Notes under the pieces: model-generated
Databases searched by the model: none
The model's input: only the letters and a program-made list of their open reading frames with translations
Told to the model about the DNA's origin: nothing
Position numbers and translations under genes: made by a program
Origin: Litorilituus lipolyticus
Lineage (GTDB): Bacteria > Pseudomonadota > Gammaproteobacteria > Enterobacterales > Alteromonadaceae
Assembly (NCBI RefSeq): GCF_006439335.1
Contig: NZ_SAWY01000021.1
Span: forward strand, 62,001 to 126,000
Direction: 5' to 3'
Length of the DNA: 64,000 bases
In this document: piece by piece, positions 57,950 through 64,000 of the stretch
Layout of the letters: each line of letters opens with the position of its first letter
How positions within the stretch are numbered: the stretch's first letter is position 1

Positions 57950-59884
57950 ATGAGTATATTTCAGCATTATCAAGCACGTTATGAACAAGCTCAACAGGAA
58001 GAGTTTAGCTTGCAAGAGTTCCTCACCATCTGTAAAGATAACAAATTAGCCTATGCCAGTGCATCAGAGCGTTTGCTCGCTGCAATGGGGGAACCTGAAA
58101 TGGTAGACACCGCTACAGACCCTAGATTAAGCAGGATATTTTCTAATCGAGTTATTAATCGTTACCCCGCATTTGAAGACTTCTACGGAATGGAAGAAGC
58201 GATAGAGCAAATCGTTTCTTATTTAAAGCATGCTTCACAAGGTCTGGAAGAGCAAAAACAAATTCTTTATTTACTTGGCCCTGTGGGTGGGGGTAAGTCT
58301 TCCCTTGCTGAAAAGTTAAAAGCATTAATGCAACAAGAGCCTGTCTATGTATTAAGTGCTAACGGTGAAAGAAGCCCGGTAAATGACCATCCTTTCTGCC
58401 TGTTTGATGCTCACTCAGACGCTAAAATTTTACAAGAAGAGTACAACATTCCTAAACGTTACTTAAACTCTATTATTTCACCATGGGCAGCTAAACGTCT
58501 TCATGAATTTAAAGGTGATATTGCTCAGTTTAAAGTCGTGAAAGTATACCCGTCTATATTAGATCAAATCGCTATTGCTAAAACAGAGCCTGGTGATGAC
58601 AACAATCAAGATATTTCAGCTCTTGTTGGTAAAGTTGATATTAGACAACTTGAACATTATGCGCAAAATGATGCCGATGCATACAGCTACTCTGGTGCTT
58701 TGTGTCGAGCAAACCAAGGCTTAATGGAATTTGTTGAAATGTTTAAAGCTCCCATTAAAGTGCTACACCCATTGTTAACTGCTACACAAGAAGGGAACTA
58801 TAACCCAACGGAAGGTTTATCTGCCCTGCCCTTTAATGGAGTTTTGCTCGCTCACTCAAATGAGTCCGAATGGCAAACCTTTAGAAATAACAAAAATAAT
58901 GAAGCCTTTTTAGATCGTGTTTACATTGTAAAAGTGCCGTATTGTATGCGCGTTTCAGAAGAAGTGAACATTTATAAGAAATTACTAGAGCACAGTGAAT
59001 TAAAAACAGCCCAATGTGCGCCCGACACATTGGAAACGCTCGCACAGTTTTCAGTATTGTCACGTTTAAAAGAGCCTGATAATTCCAGCATTTACTCAAA
59101 AATGCGTGTTTATGACGGTGAAACATTAAAAGATACCGACCCTAAAGCAAAATCGTATCAAGAATATAAAGACTACGCTGGTATTGATGAAGGCATGTCG
59201 GGTTTATCTACTCGCTTTGCATTTAAAATTTTATCACGTGTTTTCAACTTTGATAGCACTGAAGTGGCTGCAAACCCAGTCCATTTATTTTATGTACTTG
59301 AGCAGCAAGTCGAGCGAGAGCAACTACCAAAAGAAACAACTGAACGTTATTTAGAATTTATTAAAGGTTATTTGACGCCTCAATACATTGAGTTTATTGG
59401 TAAAGAAATTCAAACAGCTTATTTAGAATCTTACTCTGAGTACGGGCAAAACATTTTTGACCGTTATGTCACTTATGCTGACTTTTGGATACAAGATCAA
59501 GAGTATCGTGATACCGAAACGGGACAATTATTTGATCGACAATCCCTAAATGATGAGTTAGAAAAAATTGAAAAGCCTGCGGGAATAAGTAATCCAAAAG
59601 ATTTTCGAAATGAAATAGTCAATTTTGTCTTACGCGCAAAAGCGAATAACAATGGCAAGAATCCAGCTTGGACAAGCTATGAAAAATTACGCACTGTGAT
59701 TGAGAAGAAAATGTTCTCAAATACAGAAGATTTACTACCGGTTATTTCATTCAATGCAAAAACGTCAGCTGATGACCAACAAAAACATGATGATTTTGTT
59801 GAGCGTATGATGAGTAAAGGCTACACGCAAAAACAAGTAAGACTTCTGTCTGAATGGTATTTACGTGTGAGAAAATCTTCTTAA
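57950..59884 (+). CDS. prkA: PrkA-type serine protein kinase (YeaG)
   Basis: The start is ATG 57950 (MSIFQHYQARYEQ), with GGAGG 6 nt upstream. The 644-residue protein has an N-terminal AAA-like region with Walker A LLGPVGGGKSSLAEKL and MEEAIEQIVSYLKHASQG, and a C-terminal PrkA kinase-like domain (MSKGYTQKQVRLLSEWYLRV at the end). In E. coli YeaG is a nitrogen-starvation/RpoS-linked kinase encoded with yeaH. Here prkA-yeaH-spoVR form one unit, as in many proteobacteria. Confidence 0.95.
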   Translation: MSIFQHYQARYEQAQQEEFSLQEFLTICKDNKLAYASASERLLAAMGEPEMVDTATDPRLSRIFSNRVINRYPAFEDFYGMEEAIEQIVSYLKHASQGLEEQKQILYLLGPVGGGKSSLAEKLKALMQQEPVYVLSANGERSPVNDHPFCLFDAHSDAKILQEEYNIPKRYLNSIISPWAAKRLHEFKGDIAQFKVVKVYPSILDQIAIAKTEPGDDNNQDISALVGKVDIRQLEHYAQNDADAYSYSGALCRANQGLMEFVEMFKAPIKVLHPLLTATQEGNYNPTEGLSALPFNGVLLAHSNESEWQTFRNNKNNEAFLDRVYIVKVPYCMRVSEEVNIYKKLLEHSELKTAQCAPDTLETLAQFSVLSRLKEPDNSSIYSKMRVYDGETLKDTDPKAKSYQEYKDYAGIDEGMSGLSTRFAFKILSRVFNFDSTEVAANPVHLFYVLEQQVEREQLPKETTERYLEFIKGYLTPQYIEFIGKEIQTAYLESYSEYGQNIFDRYVTYADFWIQDQEYRDTETGQLFDRQSLNDELEKIEKPAGISNPKDFRNEIVNFVLRAKANNNGKNPAWTSYEKLRTVIEKKMFSNTEDLLPVISFNAKTSADDQQKHDDFVERMMSKGYTQKQVRLLSEWYLRVRKSS

Positions 59885-59926
59885 GCTGTTTCTCTTTCAT
59901 TGCCATGGCAATGCGACAGCACCATG

Positions 59927-59955
59927 TTTAACAGCGTTTTAGATACGCTGTTAAA
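59927..59955 (+). other. Intercistronic hairpin between prkA and yeaH
   Basis: TTTAACAGCGT (59927-59937) is exactly complementary to ACGCTGTTAAA (59945-59955), loop TTTAGAT. It ends 16 nt before the yeaH SD (AGGAGG). Without a U-run it is more likely an mRNA processing or stability element than a terminator. Confidence 0.55.
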
Positions 59956-59980
59956 TATAGAAAAGAGAAAAGGAGGATGT

Positions 59981-61258
59981 ATGGCTAATTTTATTGATAG
60001 ACGGCTCAACAGTAAAAATAAAAGTACTGTGAACCGTCAGCGCTTTCTTCGACGCTATAAAAATCAAATTAAGAAGTCTGTCTCTGAAGCCATTAATAAG
60101 CGCGGCGTAACAGATATTGAGTCAGGGGAAGATATTGTCATTCCAAGAAAAGATCTTTCTGAACCAGTCTTCCATCAAGGAGGTGGCGGAATAAAGGATA
60201 GAGTTCACCCTGGCAATGATCAATTTGCTCCAGGAGATAGAATTCCTAGGCCGCCTCAGCAACAAGGTCAAGGTTCTGGGCAAGGTGAAGCCAGTAATAG
60301 TGGTGAAGGCGAAGATGACTTTACTTTCTCTATATCTAAAGACGAATATTTAAACTTGTTGTTTGAAGATTTGGAATTACCGAATTTAGAAAAAAATCAG
60401 CTCGATAAACTAATTGAGTTTAAAACAGTACGCTCTGGTTATTGTGCAGAAGGAGTGCCTGCTAATATTGATATTGTGAAATCTTTGCAAGGCTCTATTG
60501 CAAGAAGGATTGCAATGACATCTTCTAAACGCAAAGAAATTAAGGAACTTGAACAACAACTTCTAGCATTACAAAACGATAAGCACGACCATATTCAAAA
60601 AGAACGAGAGTTAATCGAAGCCATTACCCTACTCAAAGAGAAAATAGCTAAAGTACCGTTTATTGATACCTTTGATTTACGATTTAGAAATTATGCCAAG
60701 CAAGCAGTTCCTACCTCAAAAGCGGTTATGTTTTGCTTAATGGATGTTTCAGGCTCTATGGATCAGGCAACAAAAGAAATGGCAAAACGTTTCTATATTT
60801 TGTTGTACTTATTTCTTAGCAGAACTTATAAAAATATCGACGTTGTTTATATACGTCATCATACTCAAGCGAAAGAAGTCAATGAGCACGAATTCTTCTA
60901 CTCACAAGAAACGGGAGGAACTATTGCTTCAAGCGCTTTGGAATTAATGAATCAAATCATAAATGAACGTTATAGCGAGAGCCAATGGAATATTTATGGC
61001 GCACAGGCCTCTGATGGAGATAATTGGGCTGATGATTCACCACGATGTAAGACCTTATTGGAGCAAAATATTCTCCCTAGAACACGTTATTTTAGTTACA
61101 TTGAGATTACCCAACGGGCACATCAAACTCTATGGCAGCATTATCAACAAGTTGCTGATGCTAACCCTAATTTTGCGATGCAACATATCAAATCAGTCGC
61201 TGATATTTATCCTGTATTTAGAGAGCTATTTAAGAAAAATACTCAAAATGCAGCATAA
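59981..61258 (+). CDS. yeaH: DUF444 protein YeaH
   Basis: The start is ATG 59981 ([15 protein letters not shown]), with AGGAGG upstream; the frame continues 27 codons earlier but lacks an SD. The 425-residue protein has a basic N-terminus, a Gly/Gln-rich linker (about 60-105), a coiled-coil stretch ([16 protein letters not shown]) and a VWA-like domain with [18 protein letters not shown], a MIDAS-type DxSxS motif. It partners PrkA in stress signalling in E. coli; its biochemical role is unclear. Confidence 0.94.
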   Translation: MANFIDRRLNSKNKSTVNRQRFLRRYKNQIKKSVSEAINKRGVTDIESGEDIVIPRKDLSEPVFHQGGGGIKDRVHPGNDQFAPGDRIPRPPQQQGQGSGQGEASNSGEGEDDFTFSISKDEYLNLLFEDLELPNLEKNQLDKLIEFKTVRSGYCAEGVPANIDIVKSLQGSIARRIAMTSSKRKEIKELEQQLLALQNDKHDHIQKERELIEAITLLKEKIAKVPFIDTFDLRFRNYAKQAVPTSKAVMFCLMDVSGSMDQATKEMAKRFYILLYLFLSRTYKNIDVVYIRHHTQAKEVNEHEFFYSQETGGTIASSALELMNQIINERYSESQWNIYGAQASDGDNWADDSPRCKTLLEQNILPRTRYFSYIEITQRAHQTLWQHYQQVADANPNFAMQHIKSVADIYPVFRELFKKNTQNAA

Positions 61259-61275
61259 TAGGAGAAGATGAGATT

Positions 61276-62877
61276 ATGGCAACATCAATTAAAGAAAAAA
61301 ATAAGAAAAAGTCAACGTCAAAAGAGTCAACTAAAGACAGCCAACATTTAGCCAACCACGTGGCTAGTGAAACCTCTCCACTTGATGACAGTTCAGATTG
61401 GACATTTGAGTTACTCGACTTATACCAACAAGAAATAGCAAGAGTTGCAAAGCATTATCGTTTAGATACATATACGAACCAAATCGAGGTTATAACTGCA
61501 GAGCAAATGATGGATGCATATGCCAGTGTTGGTATGCCAATTGGCTATAGTCATTGGACTTTTGGGAAGAAGTTTATTCAAACAGAGCAAAATTATAAGC
61601 GAGGTCAAATGGGGCTTGCTTATGAAATTGTAATTAATTCAAGTCCATGTATTTCTTACTTAATGGAAGAAAATACCATGACCATGCAAGCCTTAGTAAT
61701 GGCCCACGCTTGTTATGGTCATAACTCATTCTTTAAGGGAAACTATTTATTTAAGTCGTGGACTGACGCTAGTTCAATTATCGATTATTTATTGTTTGCT
61801 AAAAACTATATTGCTGATTGTGATCTTAAGTACGGTATTAGCGAGGTGGAAGCAACTCTTGATGCCTGTCATGCATTAATGAGCCATGGTGTTGATCGAT
61901 ATAAAAGACCACAAAAAATATCACTCGATGAAGAGCTAAAACGCCAAAAAGAAAGAGAAGAATATTTACAGTCACAAGTAAACTCTTTATGGCGTACCGT
62001 TCCTAAAGCAGAAAAGAATGATACCAAGCAACATTATAAATTTCCGGCTGAACCACAGGAAAACATCCTTTATTTCGTTGAAAAAAATGCCCCATTATTA
62101 AAGCCATGGCAACGTGAAATTGTACGAATTGTTCGTAAAATATCTCAATATTTTTATCCACAAAAACAAACGCAAGTAATGAATGAAGGCTGGGCTTGTT
62201 TTTGGCATTACACCATATTGAATCATTTATATGACGAAGGCTTAGTGACTGATAAATTTATGATTGAGTTTTTACATAGTCATACCAATGTTGTTGCGCA
62301 ACCTGAATACAACAGCCCTTATTATTCAGGTATTAACCCCTATGCGCTAGGCTTTAATATGTTCATGGACATTCGCAGGATATGTGAAGAGCCTACCGAT
62401 GAAGATAAGCAGTACTTTCCTGAAATAGCTGGTAGCGATTGGTTAGATACCGTTCATTTTGCTATGGAAAACTTTAAAGATGAGAGTTTTATTAGCCAGT
62501 ATTTATCGCCAAAATTAATTCGAGATTTCAAACTGTTTCATATACACGATGATAGCAGTAATAACTTTGTCGAAATTGGCGCTATTCATAATGAGCAAGG
62601 CTATAAAAAAGTCAGAGAAAACTTAGCTAATCAATATAACCTCAGTAACTTAGAAGTAAACATTCAAATTATAGATGCTAATATTGAGGGAGATCGTGCT
62701 TTAACATTACGTTATACCCCACATAATAATGTCGCCTTAGGCGATTCAAAAGATGAAGTATTAAAGCACTTACATTACTTATGGCAGTTTGATGTGAAAA
62801 TAATCCAAGAAGACAAAGATGGTATCGATCAAGTTATTGCAAGCTGCCCAATAAAAGAGAAAAAAGAAAAGGAATAG
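61276..62877 (+). CDS. SpoVR family protein (YcgB)
   Basis: The 533-residue protein has a polar N-terminus (about 1-40), then the SpoVR fold: DWTFELLDLYQQEIARVAKHYRLD, GYSHWTFGKKF, MALVMAH-like region QALVMAHACYGHNSFFKGN and MNEGWACFWHYTILNHLYDEG. Homologues are E. coli YcgB and Bacillus SpoVR, functions only partly known. It lies 17 bp after yeaH with its own SD (AGGAGA), completing the prkA-yeaH-spoVR operon, and ends at a terminator shared with fadR. Confidence 0.95.
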   Translation: MATSIKEKNKKKSTSKESTKDSQHLANHVASETSPLDDSSDWTFELLDLYQQEIARVAKHYRLDTYTNQIEVITAEQMMDAYASVGMPIGYSHWTFGKKFIQTEQNYKRGQMGLAYEIVINSSPCISYLMEENTMTMQALVMAHACYGHNSFFKGNYLFKSWTDASSIIDYLLFAKNYIADCDLKYGISEVEATLDACHALMSHGVDRYKRPQKISLDEELKRQKEREEYLQSQVNSLWRTVPKAEKNDTKQHYKFPAEPQENILYFVEKNAPLLKPWQREIVRIVRKISQYFYPQKQTQVMNEGWACFWHYTILNHLYDEGLVTDKFMIEFLHSHTNVVAQPEYNSPYYSGINPYALGFNMFMDIRRICEEPTDEDKQYFPEIAGSDWLDTVHFAMENFKDESFISQYLSPKLIRDFKLFHIHDDSSNNFVEIGAIHNEQGYKKVRENLANQYNLSNLEVNIQIIDANIEGDRALTLRYTPHNNVALGDSKDEVLKHLHYLWQFDVKIIQEDKDGIDQVIASCPIKEKKEKE

Positions 62878-62887
62878 CTTTAGACCA

Positions 62888-62922
62888 TAAAAAAAGCCAC
62901 CGAATAAATTTAGGTGGCTTTT
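62888..62922. terminator. Bidirectional terminator between spoVR and fadR
   Basis: AAAAGCCACC (62892-62901) pairs with GGTGGCTTTT (62913-62922). The minus-strand T-run extends to 62888. It lies 10 bp past spoVR and 26 bp before the fadR stop. Confidence 0.9.
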
Positions 62923-62947
62923 AGGTAATGTATATTGTTACGTTAAT

Positions 62948-63661
62948 TTAATCTTCTGATAATTCTTTAAACACGTCATCTTTTAATTCTGACCAAAGCT
63001 GACCAGACGCTACACCGTATTTTCTTACTGCTAAGACAGACTCATCAAAACGATTTGCATTAGCTAATTCAATTAAGTTTTCGTAATACTCACGAGAAAT
63101 TTCTCGCCCCTTAGGGTGGCTAAAATACAAACTACCAATACGCGAGTATAGGCCTCTAAAACCATTAAGTATTAATAAATATATTGAGTTACCTGAAGCA
63201 ACAACCAGCTCTTTATTTAATTTATAATCAAATTCAGCAAAGGCTTCACCTGTATCTTCAACATTTTTGTATTCTTGTAGTAACTCAATGGCCTTTTCAG
63301 GATTATTTTTTATAGCACCACGAATATAGATGGCACTGATATTTGTTCTAGCAGAAAGTAAGTTATCTACCAGCTCAGGAATACCGTCGTGATCCAACTG
63401 TGCTAACGTTTCTAAAATATTTAACCCTGATGTTTCCCAAAAGTTATTCACTTTTGTTGGTTTACCATGCTGTATGGTTAACCAACCATCACGTGCTAAA
63501 CGCTGAAGTACTTCTCGTAAAGTTGTCCGCGTAACACCAATTAATTCAGAGAGTTCACGTTCTGCCGGTAAAATTGACCCCGGTGGGAATCCACCATTCC
63601 AGATAGACTCTACTATATATTGTTCAGCAAACCCTGCTGGGCTTTGAGCTTTTATAACCAT
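62948..63661 (-). CDS. fadR: Fatty acid metabolism regulator FadR
   Basis: The 237-residue GntR-family regulator has an N-terminal winged helix (about 5-75) with [38 protein letters not shown], of which the key part is [15 protein letters not shown], and an all-helical acyl-CoA-binding C-domain. It represses fad genes and activates fabA/B, relieved by long-chain acyl-CoA. Length (E. coli 239) and spoVR/ycgB neighbourhood match E. coli. Confidence 0.95.
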   Translation of the reverse strand: MVIKAQSPAGFAEQYIVESIWNGGFPPGSILPAERELSELIGVTRTTLREVLQRLARDGWLTIQHGKPTKVNNFWETSGLNILETLAQLDHDGIPELVDNLLSARTNISAIYIRGAIKNNPEKAIELLQEYKNVEDTGEAFAEFDYKLNKELVVASGNSIYLLILNGFRGLYSRIGSLYFSHPKGREISREYYENLIELANANRFDESVLAVRKYGVASGQLWSELKDDVFKELSED

Positions 63662-63829
63662 GGTCTAAAACTACCTAAATTAGAAGTGAGAAAAATTATC
63701 AACTGATTGTACCAGAACAGCAAATAGGTACAAGCTCTGAGTTACCTGTGTTTATAAATACAACAGCTTAGCTAGTTTTAAATACTATTAGCGAAATAAC
63801 AATTAACGTGTTTATTTACTAAAGAGAAG

Positions 63830-64000
63830 TTATTTTTGGGGCACAAGTTTATATATGCCCTGCCCATCAACTGCCACATAAAGATAGCCATCAGGGCCTT
63901 GTTGAACATTTCTGACCCTAGTAAGTTCATCTTTTATGATTTCTTGCTTTATCACTTGCTCATCACGAAGCGTTAACATTAAAACATAACCAAATTTTAA
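63830..64000 (-). CDS. PQQ-dependent sugar dehydrogenase (YliI/Asd type), C-terminal fragment
   Basis: Only the last 56 codons and the stop are in the window; the 5' part lies beyond 64000. The product ends RVRNVQQGPDGYLYVAVDGQGIYKLVPQ-type, cited by its core RNVQQGPDGYLYV. This is the closing blade of soluble aldose sugar dehydrogenases, where E. coli YliI has IRDVRTGPDGYLYVLTD. The full enzyme would be a periplasmic PQQ-dependent beta-propeller oxidising aldose sugars. Family call from this short piece is good but not certain. Confidence 0.75.
   Translation of the reverse strand, partial: LKFGYVLMLTLRDEQVIKQEIIKDELTRVRNVQQGPDGYLYVAVDGQGIYKLVPQK

Overview
The window looks like chromosome from a low-G+C marine gammaproteobacterium of the Alteromonadales, most likely Colwelliaceae (Colwellia/Thalassotalea type). 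This is an inference from the AT-rich composition, gammaproteobacterial gene orders (rlmE-ftsH-folP-glmM-tpiA-secG-tRNA-Leu, dapB-carA-carB-greA, cysZ/zipA-ligA, rnt/motY, grxD/sodB, prkA-yeaH-spoVR/fadR), a Vibrio/Alteromonas-type MotY, a TonB-dependent receptor of the kind that accompanies CAZymes, and NhaC-family sodium antiporters. No rRNA, CRISPR array, prophage or full-length insertion sequence was found. Both window edges cut genes.

Bases 1-16.7 kb are an accessory catabolic region, entirely on the minus strand. It holds a secreted M43-like metalloprotease (3' end cut off), a PEGA-domain lipoprotein with an HExxH motif, a large TonB-dependent receptor, a lipoprotein sulfatase, and a tight operon of GH97 glycosidase, NhaC-family transporter and cystathionine-beta-lyase-like PLP enzyme. 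A MelR-like AraC regulator and a GH36 alpha-galactosidase follow. Two glycosidase families with alpha-galactosidase-type active sites beside a MelR-like activator and a sulfatase suggest capture and breakdown of an alpha-galactose-containing, possibly sulfated, marine glycan.

Bases 17-23 kb hold small envelope and metabolic genes: a secreted DUF4124-glutaredoxin, a DUF4156 lipoprotein, an LpxR-like lipid A deacylase, an acetoacetate-decarboxylase-fold protein, a class V PLP enzyme and a DUF2007/zinc-ribbon protein. Bases 23-40.7 kb are housekeeping: tRNA-Leu(GAG), secG, tpiA, glmM, folP, ftsH, rlmE, yhbY, then greA, carB, carA, dapB and fklB. Two insertions interrupt this block. One is a tryptophanase module with a TnaC-like leader peptide that carries the W-x3-D signature but lacks the usual C-terminal proline. 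The other is a 259-bp MITE-like element with near-perfect terminal inverted repeats between dapB and carA.

Bases 41-49.6 kb carry a second NhaC-type antiporter behind a perfect-hexamer promoter, ligA-DUF3392, zipA, cysZ and several small unknown genes. Bases 49.7-64 kb carry two tandem paralogous membrane diguanylate cyclases, motY, rnt, an (AGTTTT)11 microsatellite, a 2-Cys peroxiredoxin, grxD, sodB, the prkA-yeaH-spoVR stress operon, fadR and the 3' end of a PQQ-dependent sugar dehydrogenase gene.

The most interesting items are the variant, apparently leaderless TnaC, the MITE-like element in front of carAB, the glycan/NhaC/C-S-lyase cluster, and the palindrome at the predicted sodB transcription start.
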